Of a DNA stretch of 64,000 nucleotides, positions 41,701 to 47,764 are shown in pieces. A program made the translations under genes and the position numbers. Location: assembly GCF_007565055.1 (NCBI RefSeq), contig NC_044560.1, positions 83,953,295-84,017,294 on the forward strand, written 5' to 3'. The DNA is from Rhinopithecus roxellana (taxonomy: Eukaryota; Chordata; Mammalia; Primates; Cercopithecidae). A model generated the notes under the pieces. That model worked only from the letters and a program-made list of their open reading frames with translations. It searched no databases and was not told where the DNA came from. Position 1 is the stretch's first letter, and each line of letters opens with the position of its first letter.

Positions 41701-44350
41701 AATGACTTGTGTAAATCTTATCCTTTCAACTCCCAGCTCTAATCACATCTCCTCTATTTCTAAAAAGCCTTCTCTGACCAACTCTCACCATCATGCACCC
41801 TTTTCAATCAACTCATTAATATAATGTCCTTCTAAACTTCCTGATAAATCATGTCTTACACTGAAATACATCCAAGTTGAAGGAGGGGAGGGGAGATGTG
41901 TTACTAAGATAAAAGGGAGTCAAAATTTACTGAGTACTTACTATATAACAGGTTGTCATCTAGGTTGTGGGTGCTTGATACACACACACACACACATATA
42001 TATATATAAAATAATCTTCCAGTATCGTTGTGAATGTTTAGTTGATGAGGGCAAGAACTTTATCAGTCTTGCCCAATGCTTTATCTCCAATGTTAGGTGC
42101 TCATGAAATGTTGAATGAGCAAGGTAGGTATTATCCCCATTTTTCAGGTAAGAACACTGAGGCTCAGAAGTTACATAGCTTGCTAGATTATAAAACCCTT
42201 GTACCAGTACTATACTAGGACAGGTTGTTCATTCCATAATTACTGAAATTATTAACTTCAATATGAGTTAAGGAAAAAAAATCTCAGGGCACGGTGGCTT
42301 GTGCCTATAATCCCTGCACTTTGGGAGGCCAAGGCAGGAAGATCACTTGTGTCCAGGAGTTCAAGACCAGCCTGGGCAACATAGCAAGACCCTGTCTCTA
42401 TAAAAAATTGTTTAAAAATTAGCTGGGCGTGGTGGCATGTGCCTGTAGTCCCAGGTACCTGGGAGGCTGAGGCGGGAGGATCGCTTGAGCTCACACCACT
42501 GCACTCCAACCCGGACAACAGAGGGAGACCCTGTCTCAAAAGAAAAGAAAAGAAAAAAGAAAAGAAAAACAACGAAGCATTTGAGCTACTCTGATTATAT
42601 CTGATCACTCACAGCAAAAGTCTGCAGAGTCTAAGATTAAACATCCCGAAGCTGCAGATTACCCAATAAATTGAGTGTGGCAGCAACGGGAAAGAGATGT
42701 CAACAATGCTGAGGATAAAGGATAAAGGGATCAGGTACAGGTAAGCTCCAAAGAAGAATCATCTCAGTCTGTGGAGAGAAAAGAAAATTGTCTTTTCTGA
42801 CCTAGTGCCCAGGTCACAGGAATGAATGAAGTGTTCCAGAACTTCTTTCCTTAACACCCACATTAATCTGTGACATTCATCCGCTTCCACTAACCCAAGA
42901 GACAAGTAATGTGCCACAGGGGGTACCAAGAATGAGTAAGATGGTCTGTTTGCCAAGATTTTTAAAACTTGGCAAGTGCTAGGAGGAGAAAAGCGGGCAT
43001 AGGGCAGTCCCCAGATTCCCTTTCATTTGGGAGCTGACTTCCCTCTTTAGAGCCTAACAACAGGTAAGAGACAGAGGCTTAGGGCCCCAGGGGCAATGCC
43101 AGACCCCCAAGCAAGAAGGGGACATCCATAATCCAACCTATGGGCTTCCAAATCCTAAATGAGATCATCAATCCCAACCCTAACCTATGGCCCCATTATG
43201 TCCCAGATCTAGAAGCGGCCCAGATGCCAAGTGAGGCCCCTGTGCCTGCTAGGGCAGACGGTAACTTTAGACTCTAACTCCATGGCTCCTAAGGTCTCAG
43301 GCTCATGAAACTCATTTCACTAACTTGGGAAAGCCACCTGACCTTTCTGGGCCTGTTTTTTAACCCGTTGATTGATAAAGTTAAAATTTCAAGTTCCCTA
43401 TAAACAACAACAACAACAAACAACAAAATTTTTTTAAAAAGGAAAAAAAAAATTAAAAACCAAAGGGAAGGAAGATATAAACAAACAAAAATAATAAAAT
43501 AAAAAATAAAAAAAATTCAAGTTCCTTCTCATCTAAAATCATTTGAGTCATCCCAAACTGCTTAGCCTCAGTAGCCTCAGGTCCTAACTCCAAGCCAGGT
43601 CCCACGAGCACTCCCACCCTTATTGTGGACACTACTCAAAGTGCGACTCATGGCTCTCCAGGCTATAAACCAGTTCTACACACTAACCTACAACTTTCAA
43701 ACAGGGAGAGCTTTAGGTTTCCTCCCATCTCAATTCAACTGGCTCACACAGCACAGGTCAGCTCTCCGCTCCACGTGTTGGAGATGCTCCTCCTTCCCTC
43801 CCCCTAAGTCATAAATCATTATCAAAATCTCCCGACCTCCAGTGCCTGGAATGTAACCCTGATTCTGGACAATTCACCTCCAACTCGCAGAGAACCTGGG
43901 CCATAAAGCTAATTGCCTCCATTCAGCCTGTAATCTAGATGCCTCGGCCCAGGGCTCGCTCTACCCCTCAAACCTTTCCAGTCTCCAGCCCCTTAGTGGA
44001 ACTAATTGGCCCTTAGATTCCCTAACACAACACTTCAACACTGAATCCCTCGACCACTCCAATCCTAACTCAGACTGCCCCGACCTCCAATTTGGACCCT
44101 CCCCGAAATGCCTCACCAGAACCGAGACCCCGGCCACCGTTCCCCGCAGGCCTCAGTGCCCGGCCCGCTCCGGGCAGGTCCAGGGCTTCTGGATCTCCGG
44201 CCGCCTTGACCTTGGAGTTGGGCAGGCTCCGCCGCCAAGCCCATTCCTGCCGCTCACCTGGGTGCCTTTACCGGCCCCGGGAGGCCCCAGCAGCACAGCC
44301 CGGATGCCTTTAGGATACTCGGGTTCTGCCGCTGGCACGCTGGGAGCCAT
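19422..44350 (-). CDS. AK2: AK2, adenylate kinase 2 (isoform A, six coding exons)
   Basis: AK2 catalyses ATP + AMP = 2 ADP in the mitochondrial intermembrane space. Exons 44350-44258, 31387-31262, 28237-28127, 27994-27900, 21164-21092 and 19643-19422 join in frame (93+126+111+95+73+222 bp) to 239 residues plus stop, the length I know for mammalian AK2A. Visible motifs are the P-loop GPPGAGKGT (residues 22-30, Lys28), the AMP-site TGDMLR (46-51), DGFPRT (99-104), ITGR (139-142) opening the long LID (about 142-180), and RRSDD (174-178). Cys42 and Cys92, the known disulphide pair, are present. There is no cleavable presequence, as expected for the family. The start ATG (44350) has a good context (A at -3, G at +4). 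The sequence matches human AK2 as I remember it except Arg at residue 121, where I recall Lys. It is an intact gene, not a processed copy, since all introns are present. In humans, loss of AK2 causes reticular dysgenesis (established knowledge). Confidence 0.97.
19446..19447 (-). promoter_or_regulatory. AK2: alternative splice donor inside exon 6
   Basis: CACAT|GTAAAGAC within the coding sequence. Splicing here removes the CKDLVMFI tail and joins exon 7 at 17080; not splicing keeps isoform A. Confidence 0.85.
19650..20450 (-). other. AK2: AK2 intron 5, left part
   Basis: Intron sequence between exons 6 and 5. No repeat I can name and no coding sign. Confidence 0.5.
20466..20771 (+). mobile_element. 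AluY, Old World monkey type, in AK2 intron 5
   Basis: Perfect 15-bp duplications AAGAAACCTTCTCCT at 20451-20465 and 20772-20786. Antisense to AK2. Confidence 0.95.
21006..21068 (-). promoter_or_regulatory. pyrimidine tract downstream of exon 5 donor
   Basis: The plus strand is almost pure A/G here, so the transcript carries a long U/C-rich run beginning about 24 bases after the exon 5 donor. Such runs can bind TIA1 or PTB-type proteins; a role in exon 5 definition is inference only. Confidence 0.35.
21092..21164 (-). CDS. AK2: AK2 coding exon 5 (residues 142-166, LID domain)
   Basis: 73 bp, starting with the last base of the Arg142 codon. The acceptor is TGTCTTTCAG|GCTGATT and the donor GATGAC|GTATGT. 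It encodes LIHPKSGRSYHEEF and the proline/lysine-rich piece up to MKDD, which forms most of the mobile LID. Exon 5 is in frame with exon 6, which begins ATC ACT GGG. Confidence 0.97.
21470..21660 (+). mobile_element. L2 fragment in AK2 intron 4
   Basis: CAATGAGTAATGATCCCTGTTC, CTTAGTGGGAGAGACAAATGTGG and ACAAAGTGCTATGGGGGAC. Confidence 0.6.
21817..21947 (+). repeat. inverted duplication, left arm (131 bp)
   Basis: Starts ATTTTGGTTGGTACTTGAG and ends TTGCAGCCTGGCT. It equals the reverse complement of 24053-24183 except for one base (T at 21910 where the other arm implies C). It lies in AK2 intron 4 and belongs to no repeat family I recognise. Confidence 0.97.
22334..22640 (+). mobile_element. 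AluS
   Basis: Starts GGCTGGGCCCAGCAGC. Tail is of AAATAAATAA units. Lies between the arms of the inverted duplication. Confidence 0.88.
22946..23253 (-). mobile_element. Alu reversed, inside MER2
   Basis: T-rich tail complement TTATTTATTTTATTTC, ending CCACCACGCCCAGTC. Confidence 0.88.
23254..23308 (-). mobile_element. Alu fragment reversed
   Basis: TAATTTTTTTATTTTTTGTAGAGATGAGG... CCCACGCTGG: about 55 bases only. Confidence 0.6.
23460..23752 (-). mobile_element. AluY/S reversed, inside MER2
   Basis: Flanked by GTTCTGAAT on both sides (about 23451 and 23756). Confidence 0.88.
24053..24183 (-). repeat. inverted duplication, right arm (131 bp)
   Basis: Partner of 21817-21947 in opposite orientation, 130 of 131 bases identical. 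Identity stops abruptly at both ends. Confidence 0.97.
24267..24573 (-). mobile_element. AluJ reversed
   Basis: Old copy (GCTCAAGCAATCCTCCCACC, TTGCTATGTTGCTCAAGC). Confidence 0.85.
24700..24735 (+). repeat. (CAAAA)n simple repeat
   Basis: AAACAAAAACAAAAACAAAAAAAC. Confidence 0.8.
24851..24989 (+). mobile_element. chimeric retroposon: tRNA-Ala-like arm plus Alu 3' end
   Basis: GTGTGAGGTCTGGGGTTCATTCCCCAGCAT (24853-24882, quoted here split: GTGTGAGGTCTGG / GGTTCATTCCCCAGCAT) resembles the T-arm and 3' end of a tRNA-Ala-derived SINE. It is followed by an Alu right end (TCCAACCTGAGTAACAG, then GAGACTCTGTCTCAAAA) and a (CAA)n/(CAAA)n tail. Approximate target duplication AAGATC(C)TGT at about 24847 and 24989. 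Assignment is tentative. Confidence 0.45.
25205..25790 (+). mobile_element. L2
   Basis: L2-like TCTCTTTCACCCTTTATAGC, CTCATGAGTCCTGAACTCC and CAGGCAGCCTTTCCTCCCTG. Confidence 0.5.
26270..26440 (+). mobile_element. probable L1M fragment
   Basis: AGTGGCTAACTGGAAGAAAC, then CAATAAGGAAATAAGTAAAC and CACACAGCAATTAAAACTAATGG. Confidence 0.45.
26719..26749 (+). repeat. (AC)n microsatellite, about 15 units
   Basis: Uninterrupted dinucleotide run in AK2 intron 4. Confidence 0.95.
27084..27388 (+). mobile_element. AluS, first of a head-to-tail pair
   Basis: Preceded by AAAAGTGACAAGA. Its A-rich tail runs straight into a second Alu, without a duplication between them. Confidence 0.88.
27397..27690 (+). 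mobile_element. AluS, second of the pair
   Basis: Followed by TGACAAGA (27691-27698), matching the duplication before the first Alu (27076-27083). Confidence 0.88.
27900..27994 (-). CDS. AK2: AK2 coding exon 4 (residues 111 to 142, split codon)
   Basis: 95 bp. The acceptor is TTTTACAG|CTCGATG and the donor GGAAG|GTATTT, leaving two bases of the Arg142 codon. It encodes LDDLMEKRKERLDSVIEF through ITG. The intron separating it from exon 3 is only 132 bp (27995-28126), by far the shortest in the gene. Residue 121 is Arg (AGG); I recall Lys in the human protein. Confidence 0.96.
28127..28237 (-). CDS. AK2: AK2 coding exon 3 (residues 74-110)
   Basis: 111 bp, phase 0 at both ends. The acceptor is AACTTCCAG|GTGAGTG and the donor GAAATG|GTGGGT. 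It carries VSDEMVVELIEKN, Cys92 and the DGFPRT segment whose Arg103 contacts nucleotide. The first bases of the exon (GTGAGT) themselves look like a donor site, but the upstream CAG fixes the acceptor. Confidence 0.97.
28887..29181 (-). mobile_element. AluS reversed, AK2 intron 2
   Basis: Sense to AK2 transcription. Flanked by AAGCCAACA-type duplications. Confidence 0.88.
29257..29552 (-). mobile_element. AluS/Y reversed, AK2 intron 2
   Basis: Flanked by AAACTGGTTTTTCT and AAACTAGTTTTTCT. Confidence 0.88.
29560..30125 (-). other. AK2 intron 2, unique part
   Basis: No feature recognised apart from GGCAGGCAGGTGGGCAGGCAG, a short repeat near 29838. Confidence 0.4.
30131..30413 (+). mobile_element. 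AluJ
   Basis: Old copy flanked by AGAGAAAATG. Confidence 0.85.
30694..31003 (+). mobile_element. AluS
   Basis: Ends 260 bases 3' of exon 2 in transcript order. A tail of about 25 bases. Confidence 0.9.
31262..31387 (-). CDS. AK2: AK2 coding exon 2 (residues 32-73)
   Basis: 126 bp, phase 0 at both ends. The acceptor is CTCCGTAG|GCACCC and the donor AAACTG|GTAGGT. It encodes APRLAENF, then the AMP-binding TGDMLR helix and the NMP domain up to DAGKL. A fossil MIR lies immediately upstream in transcript order (about 31420-31660). Intron 1 is about 12.9 kb. Confidence 0.97.
31425..31712 (+). mobile_element. MIR beside AK2 exon 2
   Basis: GGCTGTGGAGTCAGACTACC through GTAAGAATTACATGAAATAA, a well-preserved MIR starting about 40 bases from the exon 2 acceptor. 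Confidence 0.8.
31727..32028 (+). mobile_element. AluY, Old World monkey type, AK2 intron 1
   Basis: Perfect 14-bp duplications ATAAATGGGAAGAC at 31713-31726 and 32029-32042. Confidence 0.95.
32045..32338 (+). mobile_element. AluS
   Basis: Directly follows the duplication of the AluY. Has CAGCTCCAGCCTGCC, a local duplication in its right arm. Confidence 0.85.
32351..32649 (+). mobile_element. AluS, third in row
   Basis: Starts TTGGCGCTGTGGC. A tail of about 20 bases, then MIR-like sequence resumes. Confidence 0.86.
32655..33010 (+). mobile_element. MIR pieces with 18-bp tandem repeat
   Basis: GTGAGGTTTAAATGAGATCATG near 32690 and CAGTTTCCTTATCTGTTTAAAATG near 32910. TATAATGTACTC(G/A)GCACA is repeated at 32713-32730 and 32731-32748. 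Confidence 0.65.
33055..33290 (+). mobile_element. MIR
   Basis: GAGAGTTAAACTGCCTGG, GTCACTTCACCTTTCTAAG and CCTGGCACATAGTAAGCACTC. Confidence 0.75.
33320..33480 (+). mobile_element. L2 fragment
   Basis: GGGAAACAGATGAATAAAAGG followed by TTCTTAAAGAGATTATATTTGG. Confidence 0.5.
33630..33798 (-). mobile_element. 5'-truncated Alu reversed
   Basis: Right arm only. Flanked by TGGGAGTTTTCTT on both sides, so the truncation dates from insertion. Confidence 0.85.
33958..34250 (+). mobile_element. AluS
   Basis: Flanked by CTGTGTACTTTG and TTCTGTACTTTGC. Lacks the usual CCACTGCACT before CCAGCCTGGG. Confidence 0.87.
34576..34872 (+). mobile_element. AluS
   Basis: Duplications GAAAACTAATTC(C/T). Confidence 0.88.
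34915..35160 (+). mobile_element. MIR
   Basis: GTAGCTGTGTGATCTTGGGC, AGTTTCCTCATCAGTTGAATGGGG and GGATAAATGAAATAAAG: one of the best MIR copies here. Confidence 0.85.
35262..35722 (+). mobile_element. MER5-like hAT-Charlie element split by an Alu
   Basis: Left part ends TGTTAAAATGCAGATTCC. The right part resumes TGCAGACTCTGGTTCAATAGGG and ends ACACTTTGAAGAGTAGGG, the MER5 order. Confidence 0.65.
35319..35620 (+). mobile_element. AluS inside MER5-like element
   Basis: Duplications AAAATGCAGA(T/C)TC. Confidence 0.88.
35888..36015 (+). mobile_element. MER5-like fragment
   Basis: GAGTGGTTCTCAAATTTCAATG, CATCTGGGGCATTTGCTAGG and CTCAGGTTCTGATGC. Confidence 0.5.
36020..36250 (+). mobile_element. 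MIR
   Basis: GATCTGGGTTAGGAAATGGGC, TCACTGTGTCGTCCTG and GAGGGGATTTAATAAGATTATA. Confidence 0.7.
36331..36627 (-). mobile_element. AluY, Old World monkey type, reversed (AK2 intron 1)
   Basis: Duplications CCTTAGGT at 36323-36330 and 36628-36635. Confidence 0.93.
36637..36720 (-). mobile_element. old Alu monomer fragment
   Basis: TTTTAGAAATGATGTCCTG, ATTGCCCAGGGTAGAGC, CAGTGGC. Confidence 0.5.
36826..37127 (-). mobile_element. AluJ reversed
   Basis: Carries a small duplication ATTGCCTATTGCCC near its tail end. Confidence 0.86.
37145..37258 (-). mobile_element. Alu monomer (FRAM/FLAM-like) reversed
   Basis: CAAACTCCTGTGCCCAAGCAATC through GGCGCATACCACTGTGCCTGG. Confidence 0.6.
37323..37414 (+). 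repeat. direct duplication, copy 1 (92 bp)
   Basis: GAATCGGAGGATGAACGGG to CACTCATCTGAT. 88 of 92 bases match 38623-38714 without gaps. Confidence 0.95.
37415..37770 (+). mobile_element. L2
   Basis: CTCAGCTGTCCTCCACAATC, CACAGGAATGCCCTCTCTGC and CCTTTTCTGTAGTAC. Confidence 0.5.
37788..38063 (+). mobile_element. AluJ
   Basis: Missing part of the first arm after CCCAGGACTCTGGGAGG. Confidence 0.82.
38120..38345 (+). mobile_element. MIR/L2-type fragment
   Basis: AACTGCATTTTACAGATGAAATTC and TTGCCCAAGATCACAGAGCTAG. Confidence 0.65.
38623..38714 (+). repeat. direct duplication, copy 2 (92 bp)
   Basis: Gap-free copy exactly 1,300 bp from the first. Mismatches at offsets 4, 33, 50 and 58 (approximately). 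Not a repeat family I know. Confidence 0.95.
38800..39345 (+). mobile_element. MIR split by an AluY
   Basis: GAGTTCAAATCCTACCTTTGC to GGATTAAATGAGATGATGC before the Alu; the target site is repeated after it. Confidence 0.75.
38977..39273 (-). mobile_element. AluY, Old World monkey type, reversed (AK2 intron 1)
   Basis: Perfect duplication ATGCATGTCGAATCTTT at 38960-38976 and 39274-39290. Confidence 0.95.
39395..39610 (+). mobile_element. MIR
   Basis: GAGCTTTGGAGTCATTCAGATG, CAGTTTCTCCAACTGTAAAAGG, then GTTGTTGCGAGTACC. Confidence 0.75.
39615..40290 (-). other. AK2 intron 1, no clear feature
   Basis: An A run at 39661-39674. The rest is unrecognised. Confidence 0.35.
40295..41340 (+). mobile_element. 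L1M 3' end split by an Alu
   Basis: TAGAATACCACCATTTCACC and GACTATAAACACCACAGAG upstream, then GAAATGTTATGATGCCTGGG and a terminal CATAATAAAAAGTT, the old L1 3' order. Confidence 0.6.
40787..41057 (+). mobile_element. AluJ inside L1M
   Basis: Diverged copy, GATGGGCACAGTGGC start, lacking part of the first arm. Confidence 0.8.
41411..41620 (-). mobile_element. 5'-truncated AluJ reversed
   Basis: Ends within CGCCACATTGCCCAGGC. Confidence 0.82.
41690..42200 (+). mobile_element. L2/MIR-type fragments
   Basis: L2-like CTTCTCTGACCAACTCTC near 41770; MIR-like CCCCATTTTTCAGGTAAG then CACTGAGGCTCAGAAG near 42136. Confidence 0.5.
41980..42009 (+). repeat. (AC)n(AT)n microsatellite
   Basis: ACACACACACACACAC followed by ATATATATATATA. 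Confidence 0.9.
42284..42568 (+). mobile_element. AluJ
   Basis: Short right arm, tail of AAAAG units. Confidence 0.84.
42570..43260 (-). other. AK2 intron 1, no clear feature
   Basis: Unique-looking. A GATAAAGGATAAAGG duplication near 42714. Confidence 0.35.
43398..43511 (+). mobile_element. A-rich insertion with target duplications and no body
   Basis: About 115 bases of (CAA)n, A runs and AATAAAAT units lie between TTTCAAGTTCC (43387-43397) and ATTCAAGTTCC (43515-43525). It looks like a retroposition that kept only tail-like sequence. Confidence 0.55.
43526..44089 (-). other. AK2 intron 1, promoter-proximal, Alu-free
   Basis: Cytosine-rich on the plus strand, with many CCTAACTCC/CCAATCC words. 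No coding evidence. Confidence 0.4.
44258..44350 (-). CDS. AK2: AK2 coding exon 1 (residues 1-31)
   Basis: Encodes the N-terminus, starting MAPSVPAAEPEYPKG and ending at Gln31 just after the complete nucleotide-binding P-loop GPPGAGKGT. The donor is CAG|GTGAGC with GT at 44256-44257, phase 0. It lies inside the CpG island and continues upstream into the 5' untranslated region. Confidence 0.97.
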
Positions 44351-44430
44351 GTCCGCCGAAGTCTCACTGCTACCAGCTCGCACACCTCACAAGTCCAGTG
44401 CTTCCCAGGCCAACGCACGCACGCCACGCA
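44351..44430 (-). other. AK2: AK2 5' untranslated region (approximate)
   Basis: GC-rich sequence directly upstream of the ATG without an upstream ATG on the gene strand. The transcription start is estimated, because no TATA box or other fixed mark is seen. Confidence 0.5.
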
Positions 44431-44552
44431 CGTCCCACTCGCCGCTCACACTGGCCCATCGCCGCGTCCGTCAGCCCGTTCCACCCGCCCCTGGGCACGA
44501 CGGACACTTCACCTTACCAACTGCACGGCGATACTGAGGAAGTTTCCTTTCG

Positions 44553-44567
44553 ATTGGACAGAATTGG
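44553..44567 (-). promoter_or_regulatory. two CCAAT boxes upstream of AK2
   Basis: ATTGG at 44553-44557 and 44563-44567 on the plus strand read CCAAT on the gene strand, 10 bp apart (about one helical turn), some 120 bp upstream of the estimated start. They are candidate NF-Y sites. Confidence 0.5.
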
Positions 44568-44581
44568 TGCGTGTTAAGGAA

Positions 44582-44633
44582 GGGGCGGGCCAGCATGGAC
44601 TGAGGGCGGCGGGTGTGCGGAGTGGGCGGGAAA
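44582..44633 (-). promoter_or_regulatory. GC boxes and E2F-like site
   Basis: GGGGCGGGC at 44582-44590 and GTGGGCGGG near 44622 are Sp1-type boxes. GGCGGGAAA at 44625-44633 reads TTTCCCGCC on the gene strand, a good E2F consensus. This is motif evidence only. Confidence 0.4.
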
Positions 44634-44965
44634 ACGCGAAGGAGGACAGGAGGTCTGGCGGAAAGGTATAGTTCGTCGTTTGACGGTTGATGACACCAGC
44701 AACTCCATTGAAATCCTATTAAATTGCGCGTGGTAGTTTAAATGGGTAAAATCACTCTTAGAAGACAAATTGGCAATATGTTTCAAATACTCTTTGGTCC
44801 GGCAATTCCACTTCCACGAATTCAATGGATAAAATCAAGGATACGAGTAAAAGATTCGTGTAACAAAGATGTTAATTGCAACACTTAGCCCAAAAGCCCG
44901 AGACAAACCATAAAATAAAGGCAATTAAATAAATTACAACACATTTGTATCCTGGAATACCCCTG

Positions 44966-45037
44966 TTGTATAAGATAATTTTGGCCGGGCGCGGTAGCTT
45001 ATTGTATAAGATAATTTTGGCCGGGCGCGGTGGCTCA
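44966..45037 (+). repeat. 36-bp tandem duplication of target site plus Alu head
   Basis: 44966-45001 and 45002-45037 both read TTGTATAAGATAATTTTGG followed by the first bases of an Alu (CCGGGCGCGGT), with two mismatches. Confidence 0.9.
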
Positions 45038-45315
45038 AGCCTGTAATCCCAGCACTTTGGGAGGCCGAGACAGGCGGATCACGAGGTCAGGAGATCGAGA
45101 CCATCCTGGCGAACACGGTGAAACCCCGTGTATACTAAAAAATACAAAAAAAACTAGCTGGGCGAGGTGGTGGGCGCCGGTAGTCCCAGCTACTCGGGAG
45201 GCTGAGGCAGGAGAATGGCGTGAACCCGGGAGGCGGAGCTTGCAGTGAGCTGAGATCCAGCCACTGCACTCCAGCCTGGGCGACAGAGCGAGACTCCGTC
45301 TCAAAAAAAAAAAAA
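45019..45315 (+). mobile_element. AluY, Old World monkey type
   Basis: First of a head-to-tail AluY pair. AAGATAATTTT precedes it (45008-45018 and again 44972-44982). Confidence 0.93.
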
Positions 45316-45612
45316 GGCCGGGCGCGGTGGCTCAAGCCTGTAATCCCAGCACTTTGGGAGGCCGAGACGGGCCGATCACGAGGTCAGGAGATCGAGACCA
45401 TCCTGGCTAACACGGTGAAACCCCGTCTCTACTAAAAATACAAAAACTAGCCGGGCGAGGTGGCGGGCGCCTGTAGTCCCAGCTCCTCCGGAGGCTGAGG
45501 CAGGAGAATGGCGTAAACCCAGGAGGCGGAGCTTACAGTGAGCTGAGATCTGGCCACTGCACTCCAGCCCGGGCGACAGAGCGAGACTCCGCCTCAAAAA
45601 AAAAAAAAAAAA
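45316..45612 (+). mobile_element. AluY, Old World monkey type
   Basis: Second of the pair, followed by AAGATAATTTT at 45613-45623. The two share a single target duplication. Confidence 0.93.
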
Positions 45613-45686
45613 AGATAATTTTATCATGCAGGAAAATGTTCGCCAAGCAAGATACAAAATTGCAGTTACAACAAAATCCCAATTTT

Positions 45687-45994
45687 GGCCGGATGCGGTG
45701 GCTCACGCCTATAATCCCAGCACTTTGGGAGACCGAGGCGAGCGGATCACCTGAGGTCAGAAGTTTGAGACCACCCTGACCAACATGATGAAACCCCATT
45801 TCTACTAAAAGTACAAAATTAGCTGGAAGTGGTGGTGCATGCCTGTAATCCCAGCTACTTGGGAGACTGAGGCAGGAGAGCTGCTTGAACCCGGGAAGCG
45901 GAGGTTGCAGTGACCCGAGATTGAACCATTATTGCACTCCACTCTGGGCAACAAGAGTGAAACTCCGTCCCTTCTCCAAAAAAAAAAAAAAAAA
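45687..45994 (+). mobile_element. AluS
   Basis: Flanked by AAAATCCCAATTTT and AAAATTCCCTATTTT. Confidence 0.88.
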
Positions 45995-46377
45995 TTCCCT
46001 ATTTTGTTTGTTACAAGTGGAGACCGTTGTGTAGTGTGATTAGAGGAGTACCTCTGCTTTGTACATTTTAATATATTTTTAAAAGTTCTATAGTACATTC
46101 TTAATAAGTTTAAAGTAAGTTTTACCTTTATAATAAGAAAAACGTTAACCTTTTAACGTCAGGAAAAGATAATTTTTCTCAAAAACGATGACCCTCTTGG
46201 ATATGGAAATAATTCCTACAGCTTTTTGGTGTGTGAAAGTTTCATCCAGCCCCAAGGGCCTCTTTGAACCTTTAGTTAAGAGTGTGTAATGAAACCATTA
46301 TGCTTCCCCACAGGCTCCTAGCAACTCATTTTCTACATCTTAGTGATGAATTTGCTATCCCTTCAGCTGTGGTCTCT

Positions 46378-46605
46378 CTTTTTTTTTTTTTTTTTTTGAG
46401 TCGGAGCCTCGCTCTGTCGCCCAGGCTGGAGCTCAGTGGCACGATCTCGGCTCACTGCAAGCTCCACCTCCCGGGTTCACCCCATTCTCCTGCCTCAGCC
46501 TTCTGAGTAGCTGGGACTACAGGTGCCCGCCACCACGCCTGGCTAATTTTTTTTTGTATTTTTAGTAGAGACGGGGTTTCACCGTGTTAGTCAGGCGGTC
46601 TCGAT
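46378..46605 (-). mobile_element. 5'-truncated Alu reversed
   Basis: Breaks off at GTTAGTCAGGCGGTCTCGAT, where LTR-like sequence begins. Confidence 0.85.
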
Positions 46606-46609
46606 TCTT

Positions 46610-47070
46610 CTAAAGAAGAAATTTTACCGGCTTCTTCAGACTCTCCCTTCAAGGCAAATTAACCTAATTCCTGGAAAGTTAACAGACCAAGGCATGCCCG
46701 CTAGGGAACTTTCACCTTGGAACTTCTACCCTCTGGAGGATTGCTTCGAACTCACACTCACCAAGAGGACATGTTGAAAGCATGTCCACTTGGCACTTTT
46801 ATAACTTACTTCTGCCCAGGAAGGCAGTAACTCAACTGCCCAGTAGATAAGCCACCAGAGCTAACAGAGACCCCCTCCCCCTGCTCACTTCCTCCCACCA
46901 CCTTATAAAAGGCCTGCTTTCTGCTGCAAAAGGAAAGTGGTACATTTAAGGCAGGATGCTTTGTGCCTGTTCCCCAAGCTAACTTCAAAATAAATTCATC
47001 TTTTTGTCCCAGACCTTGCTCTTTTTAACTGGACTCTGAATGTTGTGCGCAAATAACCTGCTTTTCAGTT
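46610..47070 (+). mobile_element. probable solo LTR (retroviral type)
   Basis: Has a TATA box CTTATAAAAGG (46902-46912) about 80 bases before AATAAA (46989-46994), then a short GT/T-rich end: the spacing of an LTR U3-R-U5. Termini are not clear and there is no coding part. Family not named. Confidence 0.5.
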
Positions 47071-47074
47071 ACGA

Positions 47075-47430
47075 AATGATGGTAGCCTCTAAAGTCAGAA
47101 AAGGCAAGGAAATGGGTTTTCCCCTAGAGTCTCCAAAGGAACATGACCCTGAAAATATTTTGATTTTAGCCCCATACAACCTATTTTGAACTTCTGACTT
47201 CCAAAATTTTAAGGTAGTAAATTTCCGTTTTTATAGACCACCAAGTTTGCAGTAATTGGAAACTAGCAGCCATAGGAAACTAGTACATATTCTTTGGATA
47301 CAAGCAATAGAAACAGACTCTAGCTACATCAAGCAACACCAAAATTCCCTGAGAGGCTTCAGTTGTACAACCACAGGCGTTGGAAGTGATAGGAGCCAGG
47401 GCTGCATTGGGTAACCTAGATACAAGGACT
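47075..47430. other. no recognisable feature
   Basis: Unique-looking sequence. GAAACTAG is repeated near 47259 and 47277. Confidence 0.35.
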
Positions 47431-47435
47431 ATGTA

Positions 47436-47755
47436 GGCCAGGTGTGGTGGCTCACGCCTGTAATCCCAGCACTTTGGGAGGCTGAGGTGGGCAGATCACC
47501 TGAGGTCAGGAGTTCGAGACGAGCCTGGCCAACATGATGAAACCCTGTCTCTACTAAAAATGCAAAACTTAACTGGCCATGGTGGCGCATGCTTGTAATC
47601 CCAGCTACTCAGGAGGCTGAGGCAGGAGAATTGCTTGAACCGGGACCTGGGAGGCGGAGGTTGCAGTGTGCCAAGATTGCGCCATACTCCAGCCTGGGCT
47701 ACAGAGTGAGACTCTGTCTCAAAAAAAAAAAAAAAAGAAAGAAAAGAAAAGAAAA
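47436..47755 (+). mobile_element. AluS
   Basis: Has a CGGGACCTGGGAGG internal change. Tail of AAAGA units. Confidence 0.88.
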
Positions 47756-47764
47756 TTCCACACT

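Larger units (their letters stand above)
44090..44680 (-). promoter_or_regulatory. AK2: AK2 CpG-island promoter
   Basis: The only CpG-dense, Alu-free stretch in the window. It covers exon 1 and its upstream flank and has no TATA box. It holds several GC boxes, two CCAAT boxes and an E2F-like site, a pattern typical of housekeeping genes. It begins about 90 bases into intron 1. Confidence 0.85.
44745..45670 (+). mobile_element. L1M fragment split by two AluY
   Basis: GACAAATTGGCAATATGTTTC, GGCAATTCCACTTCCACG and TCCTGGAATACCCCTGTTG before the Alus; CAAGCAAGATACAAAATTGC after. Confidence 0.65.
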
